Below are positions 8,196-15,899 of a stretch of 60,154 bases of DNA, piece by piece. This DNA is from Desulfotignum sp. (GTDB lineage: Bacteria > Desulfobacterota > Desulfobacteria > Desulfobacterales > Desulfobacteraceae). The notes under the pieces were generated by a model. The model made no database searches. It had not been told where the DNA came from and was given only the letters and a program-made list of their open reading frames with translations. The stretch is from NCBI GenBank assembly GCA_011389575.1, contig JAABUB010000008.1, positions 1-60,154 of the forward strand, read 5' to 3'. Position numbers and translations under genes: made by a program. Positions within the stretch are counted from its first letter, which is position 1; each line of letters starts with the position of its first letter.

Positions 8196-9824
8196 TCAGT
8201 AAAATACCGGTTCCTGCCATTCCCCGAATGTCTGGCGGAACACATCCGCCATCTCCCCTACCGTGGCAAAGGCCTTGCAGCACTCCACCAGGTGCGGCAT
8301 GACATTGTCTTTGCTTTTTGCCGCCTTTTCCAGGGCCCGCAGGGTATCGGCCACCGCTTTTTCATGCCGGGTCCGCTTCACCTCTGCCAGGCTGTCTGTG
8401 GAAGATTTTGCCCATGCCGCGTTATACTGGTGCAGTTCCACATCAGTCCCCTCATCTTCTTTGCCAGGGGTTTTGCCCACTTTTTTATATTCTCCGGACT
8501 GGAGGCCTTTTTCAAATTCATAGGCCTGCCGGGACACCTTTTTCTGGATCATCCCTTCAGAAATGCCGGATACTATCCCGCCCATCTCTTTTACCCAGGC
8601 CATCTCTTCTCTGATCTTGTCCCCCATCTCCAGCGTCAGGGTCTCAATGAAGTATGAGCCGGCCAGGGGGTCCACCGTATCCCTGAGCCCCACCTCATCC
8701 ATGAGCAGCTCCAGGGTCTTCAAAGACAGCAAAGCGGATCTGGGAGTGGGGATGGTATAAGCTTCGTCAAAGGAGCACAGAGCCGTAGTCTGTGCTCCTG
8801 ACAGGGCTGCGCCCAGGGCGTAGAACGCCCCTCTCATGATATTGTTTTCCGGCTGCTCTTTGGTGAGACCGGACCCCCCGCCGCCGAACAGGCCCCGGAG
8901 AAACAGTTTCTTTTTGTCTGTGACCCCGTAGTCTTCCTTGAGCATCTGTGCCCAGATTTTTCTGGCGGCCCGGAACTTGGCCACCTGTTCCCACAGATTG
9001 CCATACACATTGAAGTTAAAGGAAAACCGGCCCACAAAATCGGAGGGATCGATGCCCCGCTGCACCACGGTGTCGATGTAGGCCCTGGCGATCTCAAAGG
9101 CATAGGCAATCTCCTGGGCCGGGGTGGCACCCGATTCTCTGATATGGTACCCGCAGATGCTCACCGGGTTGGACCGGGGCAGTTCCTTGACCGCATATTC
9201 AATGGAATCTCCCACCAGGCGGACCCCGTGCTCCACCGGAAAGATCCAGGCACCCCTGCCGATCATCTCCTTGAGGATATCATTCTGGGGGGTGCAGGAG
9301 ATCTTTGTCTTGTCAAACCCTTTTGTTTCTCCCAGGGCCTGATACATGGCCATCATGATGGAGGCCACCGCATTGATGGTCAGGCCGGAACCGATGCGGT
9401 CCAAGGGAATCCCGTCAAATGCGGTGTGAAAATCCTTGAGGGAATCCACAGCCATGCCCACCCGGCCCACTTCTCCTTCCGCCAGGGGATGGTCCGAGTC
9501 ATACCCCATCTGGGTAGGGAGGTCAAAGGCCACGTTCAACCCGTTCTGGCCGTTTGCTATCATGAGCTTGAAACGTTCGTTGGTCTGTTCCGGAGTGCCG
9601 AACCCGGTATACTGCCGGGTGGTCCAGGCCCGGGACCGGTATCCCCGGGGATGCAGGCTTCTGGTAAAGGGAAATTCTCCGGGTTCCCCCAGATCGGTGT
9701 CATAGGAAAATCCGGCATCGGCCAGCTCCTGCGGCCCGTACACCGGTTTGATTTTCATGCCCGACTGGTAGACCACCTCTGTGATGGCCCCTTTTTCATC
9801 CTTGATATATCTGGCTACGCCCAT
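8196..9824 (-). CDS. B12-dependent acyl-CoA mutase, large (catalytic) subunit
   Basis: Methylmalonyl-CoA mutase-type TIM barrel, 542 aa, without the B12-binding domain, which is encoded separately just upstream. Counting residues, Tyr72 (in TTRQYTGFGT), Arg190 (GRGAWIFP) and His227 (CGYHIRESGAT) fall at a constant offset of 17 from Tyr89, Arg207 and His244 of the Propionibacterium enzyme. The Tyr/Arg pair binds a free carboxylate; isobutyryl- and 2-hydroxyisobutyryl-CoA mutases replace it (Phe or Ile, and Gln). The substrate is therefore probably a dicarboxylyl-CoA such as methylmalonyl-CoA or an aryl-succinyl-CoA. The segment matching the usual QTSGWSL loop is changed to a Gly-rich FGGGGSGLT. 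Clustering with HyuAB and the Mo hydroxylase suggests (2-aminophenyl)succinyl-CoA mutase (IaaG-like). Confidence 0.9.
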   Translation of the reverse strand: MGVARYIKDEKGAITEVVYQSGMKIKPVYGPQELADAGFSYDTDLGEPGEFPFTRSLHPRGYRSRAWTTRQYTGFGTPEQTNERFKLMIANGQNGLNVAFDLPTQMGYDSDHPLAEGEVGRVGMAVDSLKDFHTAFDGIPLDRIGSGLTINAVASIMMAMYQALGETKGFDKTKISCTPQNDILKEMIGRGAWIFPVEHGVRLVGDSIEYAVKELPRSNPVSICGYHIRESGATPAQEIAYAFEIARAYIDTVVQRGIDPSDFVGRFSFNFNVYGNLWEQVAKFRAARKIWAQMLKEDYGVTDKKKLFLRGLFGGGGSGLTKEQPENNIMRGAFYALGAALSGAQTTALCSFDEAYTIPTPRSALLSLKTLELLMDEVGLRDTVDPLAGSYFIETLTLEMGDKIREEMAWVKEMGGIVSGISEGMIQKKVSRQAYEFEKGLQSGEYKKVGKTPGKEDEGTDVELHQYNAAWAKSSTDSLAEVKRTRHEKAVADTLRALEKAAKSKDNVMPHLVECCKAFATVGEMADVFRQTFGEWQEPVFY

Positions 9825-9871
9825 ATTCTACTCCCTTATAAAAACAGCCGGTCTCTGCACCAGCCGGCCGG

Positions 9872-10270
9872 CTATTGAAACAACGCATTAATGCCTGACA
9901 CGATGGTATCAAAAGAGGCGCCGCCGGGAAACACCGCTGCCACGCCCATGTCCCTGAGGGGCTGGATATCCTGCTGGGGAATCACCCCACCCACCACCAG
10001 GTGTACATTGTCAAGTGTGTGTTCTTTCATCATGGCTGTCAGTTTTTCACAGATGGGCAGATGTGCCCCGGACATGATGGACAGCCCGATGACATCCACA
10101 GACTCCTGAACAGCAGTGGATATGATCTGGTCCAGGGTCTGGTGGAGCCCGGAATAGATCACTTCCATGCCCGCATCCCGCAGGGCCAGGGCCACAATCT
10201 TGGCCCCCTTGTCATGGCCGTCCAGGCCCGGTTTTGCCACCAGCACCCGAATCTTGTTTACTGTTTCCAT
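9872..10270 (-). CDS. B12-binding small subunit of acyl-CoA mutase
   Basis: Cobalamin-binding domain protein of 132 aa, a complete stand-alone B12 domain as in MutB C-termini. The lower-ligand motif DGHDKG (DxHxxG) is near residue 16, and GLSIMSGAH plus the terminal GGVIPQQD and FPGGASFDTIV match the family. The start at 10270 is chosen because METVNKIRVLVAKPG is the conserved N-terminus and an AAGGAAA/AAGG stretch precedes it; an ATG at 10315 adds 15 non-conserved residues. It forms a heteromer with the next gene (48 bases downstream). A candidate structured RNA lies about 110 bases upstream. Confidence 0.94.
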   Translation of the reverse strand: METVNKIRVLVAKPGLDGHDKGAKIVALALRDAGMEVIYSGLHQTLDQIISTAVQESVDVIGLSIMSGAHLPICEKLTAMMKEHTLDNVHLVVGGVIPQQDIQPLRDMGVAAVFPGGASFDTIVSGINALFQ

Positions 10271-10382
10271 ACGCCTTGGTTTCCTTTCCTTATGTTGCCG
10301 TTCACAGACAGACATACACCATCAAACAGTCCGTACAAAGATTATCTTCAAAGACTCCCCCGACTCTTTGAACAGTGCCCCT

Positions 10383-10500
10383 GCTTGTAACCAATTCTTT
10401 TTTTTATTCGGTTGATTGAGGCCCGCCCCCTGTGGGTGCCTTGTGACCGGCCCGAGATGACCCATCTGACGGTCCTGTCACAAGGCACCCACAGGGGGGC
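10383..10500 (-). ncRNA. Candidate structured leader RNA, copy 1 (upstream of mutase genes)
   Basis: On the minus strand a perfect 22-bp inverted repeat (arms 10477-10498 and 10426-10447) encloses the conserved core GGACCGTCAGA (10465-10475), a small GATG-GGT-CATC hairpin, and ATCTCGGGCCGG (10447-10458). A second block with AACCGAAT pairing to ATTGGTT and ending GGTTACAAGC (10383-10392) follows. The same elements in the same order recur at 18893-19085 on the plus strand, with compensatory changes in the outer stem. Both copies sit about 90-110 bases before a start codon. I do not recognise the family; it is not a standard cobalamin riboswitch, as no B12 box is visible. Confidence 0.6.
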
Positions 10501-10504
10501 TTGG

Positions 10505-11509
10505 TCAATATATTGTTACATCTCTCAGAGACCGGGTCAGGCGGTCCGCCAGTTTTTGGGCCACCCGGTACGGATCTGCCGTCACTGCCGCCTGCTGTTC
10601 CGCTGTATCCAGAAATGCCGTCACCTGCCTGTCAACCCATGGGTCGATCCGGTCCATCACCATCTGCCGCACCAGGGTATTAAAATAGTCCCCTGCCTGG
10701 TCGGTTTGTTTTTTTTCCAGCACCTGGTTGTTCTTCATGAACTGCCGGTGGTCTAAAAACAGGTCTGCCAGCCGGTCCACCCCTTCTCCGGTTCTTGCAC
10801 AGGTACTCGCTACCGGGGGCTGCCAGGTGTCCGGTTCCAGGGACCGCTGCTGGACCAGATGTTCCAGGGTCATCATTTCTGACCCGGCACCGGGCAGGTC
10901 GTTCTTGTTAACGATAAACAGATCCGCAGCCTCCAGCAGGCCGGCTTTCACCGCCTGGATGCCGTCTCCTGTGCCGGGGATGGCCACCAGCCCCAGGCTG
11001 TGTACCAGAGTGGTGATCTCCAGATCTGCCTGGCCCGATCCCACCGGTTCCACAATTATGATGTCATATCCCATAGCATCCAGCACCAGGCAGGTATCTC
11101 TGGCAGCCCTGGCCAGGCCCCCGGCTACTCCCCGTGCTGCCATGGACCGGATAAACACCCCTTTGTCTCCGGCATGGGCCTGCATGCGCACCCGGTCCCC
11201 CAGCACTGCCCCCCCTGTCTTATGGGAGGACGGATCCACGGCAACCACGCCTACGGAGAAATTTTTTTTGCGGAACATGGTGATCAGCGCGCTGATCAAC
11301 GTGGATTTGCCGGCACCGGGCGGGCCGGTGATGCCGATAACAAACGCATTTCCTGCATGGGGATAGAGCTGTCCCAACATCCGTGCAGTTGCGGGATCAC
11401 CCGCTTCAATGCACCGGATCAGTCTGGCCCCTGCCATCACATCTCCATCCAGAATCTGCTGGATCTCCACCGGCGGATCAGTCTGTATGTCAGGCACTTT
11501 TTCTGGCAT
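10505..11509 (-). CDS. meaB: MeaB/ArgK-type G-protein chaperone of B12 mutase
   Basis: Metallochaperone GTPase that protects and reloads adenosylcobalamin mutases, 334 aa, typical length. Walker A GPPGAGKST is near residue 61, Switch-region DPSSHKTGGA near 95, DIIIVEPVGSGQ (Walker B-like region) near 148 and the guanine-specificity motif NKND near 195. It directly precedes the mutase genes, supporting assembly with that mutase. Its start overlaps the end of the GntR gene by 20 bases, suggesting coupling. A 22-bp hairpin begins just after its stop codon and may also influence transcript ends. Confidence 0.94.
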   Translation of the reverse strand: MPEKVPDIQTDPPVEIQQILDGDVMAGARLIRCIEAGDPATARMLGQLYPHAGNAFVIGITGPPGAGKSTLISALITMFRKKNFSVGVVAVDPSSHKTGGAVLGDRVRMQAHAGDKGVFIRSMAARGVAGGLARAARDTCLVLDAMGYDIIIVEPVGSGQADLEITTLVHSLGLVAIPGTGDGIQAVKAGLLEAADLFIVNKNDLPGAGSEMMTLEHLVQQRSLEPDTWQPPVASTCARTGEGVDRLADLFLDHRQFMKNNQVLEKKQTDQAGDYFNTLVRQMVMDRIDPWVDRQVTAFLDTAEQQAAVTADPYRVAQKLADRLTRSLRDVTIY

Positions 11510-12170
11510 CTTCCTCCTTGAGCCGGTTCATCACCGCCTGCTTTCCCTTGAGGATATGAACCCGCACCAGGGTTTCCACCCGGTCTTCATCCCGTTTGCG
11601 CATGGCCGCCATCATATCGATATGGTCCTGACAGGACTCCAGGGCAAAGGCCTCCTGCTTGAGTATAATCTGCCTGAACCGCGAAATCTGGGCCTGGAGC
11701 TGGCTGATCATTTTAATGAGTCGGGGGCTGTCACTCATGGCATACAAAAGATCATGGAATTCGGTGTTGATGTCCGGCAGCCGAGCTGTCTGTTTTTTAT
11801 CCAGGCAGTCCTGGAATTTTTTCATGACCCTTTCCAGGGGAACCAGATCAGCAGGCCTGTGTTTCTGTGCGGCCAGGCGGGCCGCATACGCCTCCAGCAC
11901 GGCCCGTATACCGAATGTTTCTTCAATGTCTTCACGGGTAAGGGCCATCACCTTGAACCCGCCGGAAGGAATTTTTTCAATCCAGTCCTCGCGTTCCAGT
12001 TTGTGCAATGCCTCCCGCAAAGGAGTGCGGCTGATACCCAGCATCTTGGCCATGCGGCTTTCCACCAGTCTTGCCCCGGGTGCAATATCCTGTTCGATGA
12101 TGGCCTGTTTCAGGTGATCATATACATCCTGACCCAGAGATTTTCGTTCTGCTATGGCGTTAAGTTTCAT
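11490..12170 (-). CDS. GntR family regulator, FCD subfamily
   Basis: Transcription factor of 226 aa with an N-terminal winged helix (SLGQDVYDHLKQAI at about residue 11, SRMAKMLGISRTPLREALHKLE at about 38-60, wing IPSGGFKVM) and an FCD ligand domain. Probable FCD metal-site residues are the Asp and His of DINTEFHDLL and the His residues of CQDHIDMM and VHILKG. It lies inside the catabolic operon, 5 bases after the CoA-transferase, so it is likely autoregulated with it. FCD regulators commonly bind palindromes containing GTATAC. Two such palindromes (15835-15853 and 18802-18820) sit in the promoters of this cluster, which makes it the best candidate to bind them. Confidence 0.93.
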   Translation of the reverse strand: MKLNAIAERKSLGQDVYDHLKQAIIEQDIAPGARLVESRMAKMLGISRTPLREALHKLEREDWIEKIPSGGFKVMALTREDIEETFGIRAVLEAYAARLAAQKHRPADLVPLERVMKKFQDCLDKKQTARLPDINTEFHDLLYAMSDSPRLIKMISQLQAQISRFRQIILKQEAFALESCQDHIDMMAAMRKRDEDRVETLVRVHILKGKQAVMNRLKEEDARKSA

Positions 12171-12175
12171 CTGTT

Positions 12176-13366
12176 TTAGACAATTCCTTTTTCCTTGAAT
12201 TGTGCCAGAGTATCTGCCGCATATCCCAGCCGGTCCTGGTAGATTTCCTGGTTGTGTTCCCCGAACCGCGGGGGAAAGGTCAGGGTACGGTTGCAGTCTT
12301 CCAGAAACGGGGTCATGTTCGGGGGCGGGGCCAGGGTCAGTGCAATGCCGGTGGTCGCATCCCTTGATCCCAGCAGCCGCTTTTGTACCAGGGGATCCGC
12401 TGTCACCTCCTCCACCCCTTTGATGGGAGAGATAGGGACGGTGATGGCGGTGAACAGATCAACCAGCTCGGCTGTGGTGTGCTGCCGGGTGATCTGGTTG
12501 ATAGCCTGGTTGAGATTGGCCACATCCTTGATCCGGCCCTGGTTTTTCTTGTATTCCTCTTTGTCCAGGGACTTGAATATCTCCTGAGATGTCATGGCGG
12601 CCCACTGCCGGTCGTTGCCCACGGCCAGGTACACAAACCCGTCTTTTGTCTGGTACACCGACACCGGGCAGAAAAACTCATGGGTGTTGCCCCGGCGGGT
12701 GATGTGGGTCCCGAAACTTTTGCCCAGGGCAATGGGCACGGTGAGCCAGGACACCGAGGATTCAAACATGGACATGTCCAGACGGGAGCCCTCCCCGGTT
12801 ACGGCCCGCTTGAACAAGGCTTTCATGAGCAGGCCGTACCCGTGCTCGGATGTGCCCATGTCCGGCAGAGGGATCCCGACGACCTGGGGATCTCCGTCTG
12901 CTTCGCCGGTAAGGTCCATGAGCCCGGACCGTGCCTGGAGAATGGGGTCATAGGCCCCTTCATTGGAATCAGGGCCGAATCCAGTGAGCCCCAACCAGAT
13001 GATGTCCGGTTTGATCTCTTTCATGATCTCATAGGCAATGCCCAGTTTTTCATAATTTTTGGGCAGCTGGTTGGTGATGAAGATGTCCACAGAAAGTTTT
13101 TGGATCAATTCTTTGAGCAGCTGCTTGCCCTCGGGTTCGGCCAGGTTCAGGGTCAATGCTTTTTTTCCGGCATTGATGCACAGATAATAGGCGTTCATAC
13201 GGTCCTCATCCATGACTTTTTCGCCGATGAACCGGTTGGGATCCCCATACACCGGATGTTCCAGACGGATCACCTGCATGCCGTCCTGGGCCAGGCGGTA
13301 GGTCAGGTACGGGGCCACCGTGGCCTGTTCCAGAGACAATACAGTCAGTTTGTTAAACAATTCCAT
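12176..13366 (-). CDS. CaiB/BaiF (class III) CoA-transferase
   Basis: Class III CoA-transferase, 396 aa, moving CoA between acids through an enzyme-bound Asp. The N-terminal MELFNKLTVLSLEQATVAPY and the RLEHPVYGDPNR segment are typical; the catalytic Asp is likely in GLMDLTGEADGDPQ (about residue 160-175). The start at 13366 has AAGGAG seven bases upstream; an ATG at 13414 would overlap iorB more deeply and lacks conservation. The gene overlaps the 3' end of iorB by 14 bases. In the indoleacetate pathway a CaiB/BaiF enzyme (IaaL) makes (2-aminophenyl)succinyl-CoA; that role is inferred here. Confidence 0.92.
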   Translation of the reverse strand: MELFNKLTVLSLEQATVAPYLTYRLAQDGMQVIRLEHPVYGDPNRFIGEKVMDEDRMNAYYLCINAGKKALTLNLAEPEGKQLLKELIQKLSVDIFITNQLPKNYEKLGIAYEIMKEIKPDIIWLGLTGFGPDSNEGAYDPILQARSGLMDLTGEADGDPQVVGIPLPDMGTSEHGYGLLMKALFKRAVTGEGSRLDMSMFESSVSWLTVPIALGKSFGTHITRRGNTHEFFCPVSVYQTKDGFVYLAVGNDRQWAAMTSQEIFKSLDKEEYKKNQGRIKDVANLNQAINQITRQHTTAELVDLFTAITVPISPIKGVEEVTADPLVQKRLLGSRDATTGIALTLAPPPNMTPFLEDCNRTLTFPPRFGEHNQEIYQDRLGYAADTLAQFKEKGIV

Positions 13367-13940
13367 GGGCGCTCCTTTCAGCACAGTTTTTCCCTTGTTC
13401 ATGACAGACATCAAATATTTTCAGGTTGACCTGTTTGACCGGATCCGGGCTTACCGATGCCACAGTCTGCCGCAGGGCATCCGCATCCAGGGGTCCCTGG
13501 CCGAATGCTGCAAAAAACGCCACCATGGCCAGATTGGTGGACCGGGGCGCCCCCATTTCCAGCGCGGTTTTGCCGGCTTCCATGGCAAAAGCGGTGATCT
13601 TGTATTCTGCCAGATACGGCTTCACCCGGTCATCGGGAAATTTGTGTGCAGAGGCATTGGCAAAGACCATGCCCCCGGGCCGCACCCAGGGCAGGTACCG
13701 GTAGGTTTCCGCTTCATCCATGGAGATGAGAAAATCTCCTGCACCGGCCCGGATCAGGCTGGATCCGGCATCGCCGATCTTGAGATGGGACACCACAGAT
13801 CCGCCCCTCTGGGCCATGCCGTGGGTTTCCGCCCCCAGGATATTGTATCCCTTGTTCAGGGCGGTCTGGGCCAGGATTTTGGTCATGAACAATATGCCCT
13901 GCCCCCCCAGGCCGCTCAATACGAAATTACAGGTTTTCAT
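13353..13940 (-). CDS. iorB: Indolepyruvate ferredoxin oxidoreductase beta subunit
   Basis: POR/IOR gamma-domain subunit of 195 aa. The start ATG at 13940 is preceded by AAGGAGAGGAT and gives the family N-terminus MKTCNFVLSGLGGQGILF. GAETHGMAQRGGSV, a signature of the IorB family, is near residue 42. With IorA it oxidatively decarboxylates aryl-pyruvates to aryl-acetyl-CoA, reducing ferredoxin. It lies 10 bases after iorA in the same operon. Its presence links the cluster to transaminated aromatic amino acids. Confidence 0.95.
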   Translation of the reverse strand: MKTCNFVLSGLGGQGILFMTKILAQTALNKGYNILGAETHGMAQRGGSVVSHLKIGDAGSSLIRAGAGDFLISMDEAETYRYLPWVRPGGMVFANASAHKFPDDRVKPYLAEYKITAFAMEAGKTALEMGAPRSTNLAMVAFFAAFGQGPLDADALRQTVASVSPDPVKQVNLKIFDVCHEQGKNCAERSAHGIV

Positions 13941-13950
13941 ATCCTCTCCT

Positions 13951-15813
13951 TTATGAAACGGTCTGCACCGCATTCTTGGGACAGATGTTCAGGCACACAC
14001 CGCACCCGGAACACAGCACCGGATTGATTTCAGTCATTTTCTTATCCGGATTTCTCACCATGGCCGGGCATTCAAACCGCAGGTGGCACAGGCCGCAATC
14101 ATCACATTCCTCTGTGATTTCCACTTCAAAAATTTCCGGCAGGGCCTGGTCCCGCAGTCCGATGACACAGGGGTGCCGGGAAATGACCACGGCAATGCCC
14201 CCTTCCGGGGACAGTGCCCACTCATGGGCTTTTTTGATTTCAGCGATGGTGTGGTCGATATCATAGGGATCCACCACCTGGATATAATCGACCCCGCAGC
14301 CCTTGACAATGGTCTCTAAGGCAATGGCATTGCCTTTTCTGCCGTCCACCAGCGCTCCCTGGGTGATGGCCGGCTGCATGCCGGTCATGGCGGTGATGCC
14401 GTTGTCCAGAATCACCAGGACGAACCGGGCGTCATTGTACACTGCATTGATCAGTCCGGTGGTGCCGGAATGGAAAAAGGTGGAATCCCCCATGGTGGCG
14501 ACGATGGGTTTATCTTCCCCATCCTGGTGAAAGGCATGCCAGAATCCCGAGGCCAGGGTGATGCCTGCTCCCATGTCCAGTACCGTATCCACACCCCCCA
14601 GGTTGGATCCCAGGGTATAGCACCCGATGTCCGAGGGATAGATGGCTTTGGGAACCGCCTTGCGGATGGCGTAAAAGGATGCCCTGTGGGGGCAGCCCGG
14701 ACACAGGGTGGGTTTTCGGATGGGCAGATCCAAAGATCCTGCCAGAGCAAATCCGGCCTTTGTGCTGTCAGTATCGGACAAAGGCGGCAGACTGCTTTCA
14801 ATCAGGGCCTGGTTCAGGATTGATTCAATTTTTTCCGGAACAAGCTCTCCTTCCATGGGCACATGGCCGGTGAGCCGACCCCAGGTTTTGTGCCTGTCCC
14901 GCAACATATATTCGATGACCGTATCGGTTTCTTCAATGACCAGCACCCGGTCACAGGCATCCATAAACTGGCTGGCCAATTCTTCGGGAAAAGGATATGG
15001 CGCCCCCAGTTTGAGCAGCGGTATATCGGTTCTGTTGAATTCTGCACACAGATCACTCACCACGGCTGAGGGCACACCGCCTACCACAATGCCCAGAGCA
15101 AATGTTTGTTCCGGCTTGATGGTGTGCCGGTTGTAGGGAACCAGGGTGTTGAATTTTTCCGCAATTTTCAGATGTTTTTCATTGAGGGCCTTGTGCTGGA
15201 AAAACCGGAATTTGGGGGTGGATGCCCACCGGGTGGGCTCTCTTTTAAAAACAGCCGGGGTATAATTGCTTTTCAATTGTTCATAAGAAATATTTTGCCG
15301 GGCGTGGCAGATACGGATGGCCGGCCGCACCATCACCGGCACCTGGAACTCTTCGGAAATCTCGAACGCCGTCTTGATCATGGCCCGGGCTTCCTGGGGA
15401 CTGGCCGGGTCCAGAACCGGCACCTTGGCAATGCGTGCCATAAACCGCGAATCCTGTTCAGTCTGGGAAGAATGGGGCCCGGGATCATCGCATGAGATCA
15501 CCACCAGCCCGCCGATGTTGCCGATATAGGCGGCAGACATAAAGGAATCCGCTGCCACGTTCAATCCCACCATCTTCATGCAGCAGGCAGCCCGTTTTCC
15601 GGAAATGGCCGCAGCAAAGGCATTGTCAAAGGCCACTTTTTCGTTCACCGACCATTCAATGACCGTGTTCAGGTCTGCTGCCTTTGCAAACCGCACGGTT
15701 TCCGGCAGGATTTCCGAACTCGGGGTGCCGGGATAAGAGGTCAGCATCTGGCATCCTGCTTCCAGAAGCCCAAGAGCCATAGCCCCGTTTCCCAGTAAAA
15801 ACGCTTGTTTCAT
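13951..15813 (-). CDS. iorA: Indolepyruvate ferredoxin oxidoreductase alpha subunit
   Basis: Thiamine-pyrophosphate enzyme of 620 aa. The N-terminal POR-like domain (GNGAMALGLLEAGCQMLTSYPGTP split over residues 9-32) is followed by the TPP-binding domain (GCPHRASFYAIR, DIGCYTLG, MGDSTFFHSG at about residues 375-450). A C-terminal ferredoxin-like domain has CDDCGLC and CSGCGVCLNICPKN, enough for two [4Fe-4S] clusters, although the first cluster motif is atypical. It is the first gene of its transcription unit: a promoter with TTGACA and a GTATAC palindrome lies within 55 bases upstream. Substrate preference (indolepyruvate, phenylpyruvate or hydroxyphenylpyruvate) cannot be read from sequence. 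Confidence 0.95.
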   Translation of the reverse strand: MKQAFLLGNGAMALGLLEAGCQMLTSYPGTPSSEILPETVRFAKAADLNTVIEWSVNEKVAFDNAFAAAISGKRAACCMKMVGLNVAADSFMSAAYIGNIGGLVVISCDDPGPHSSQTEQDSRFMARIAKVPVLDPASPQEARAMIKTAFEISEEFQVPVMVRPAIRICHARQNISYEQLKSNYTPAVFKREPTRWASTPKFRFFQHKALNEKHLKIAEKFNTLVPYNRHTIKPEQTFALGIVVGGVPSAVVSDLCAEFNRTDIPLLKLGAPYPFPEELASQFMDACDRVLVIEETDTVIEYMLRDRHKTWGRLTGHVPMEGELVPEKIESILNQALIESSLPPLSDTDSTKAGFALAGSLDLPIRKPTLCPGCPHRASFYAIRKAVPKAIYPSDIGCYTLGSNLGGVDTVLDMGAGITLASGFWHAFHQDGEDKPIVATMGDSTFFHSGTTGLINAVYNDARFVLVILDNGITAMTGMQPAITQGALVDGRKGNAIALETIVKGCGVDYIQVVDPYDIDHTIAEIKKAHEWALSPEGGIAVVISRHPCVIGLRDQALPEIFEVEITEECDDCGLCHLRFECPAMVRNPDKKMTEINPVLCSGCGVCLNICPKNAVQTVS

Positions 15814-15834
15814 AAAAGTCCTCGTGATTTATTT

Positions 15835-15866
15835 AATGTATACAGTATACAATTTTGCTCTGTCAA
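15835..15866 (-). promoter_or_regulatory. iorA promoter with candidate GntR operator (site 1)
   Basis: On the minus strand a perfect -35 box TTGACA (15861-15866) is followed by a palindrome at 15835-15853: AATGTATAC-A-GTATACAAT as read on the plus strand. A TATACA hexamer 18 bases after the -35 lies inside the palindrome and could be the -10, so a bound repressor would block RNA polymerase. The same arrangement occurs at 18802-18833. The palindrome ends about 22 bases before the iorA start codon. Confidence 0.7.
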
Positions 15867-15899
15867 GCACAAATATGGATTTTTTTATCGTCCCACATT

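Noticed and set aside
8196..9824. 2-hydroxyisobutyryl-CoA or isobutyryl-CoA mutase
   Set aside because: The Tyr72/Arg190 pair is of the dicarboxylyl-CoA type rather than Ile/Gln or Phe/Gln.
10383..10500. Cobalamin riboswitch before the B12 mutase genes
   Set aside because: Tempting by context, but no B12 box or other conserved cobalamin-riboswitch core sequence is visible, and the motif also precedes a histidine kinase.
12383..13429. Long plus-strand frame opposite the CoA-transferase
   Set aside because: Shadow frame of a conserved gene, no recognisable protein features.
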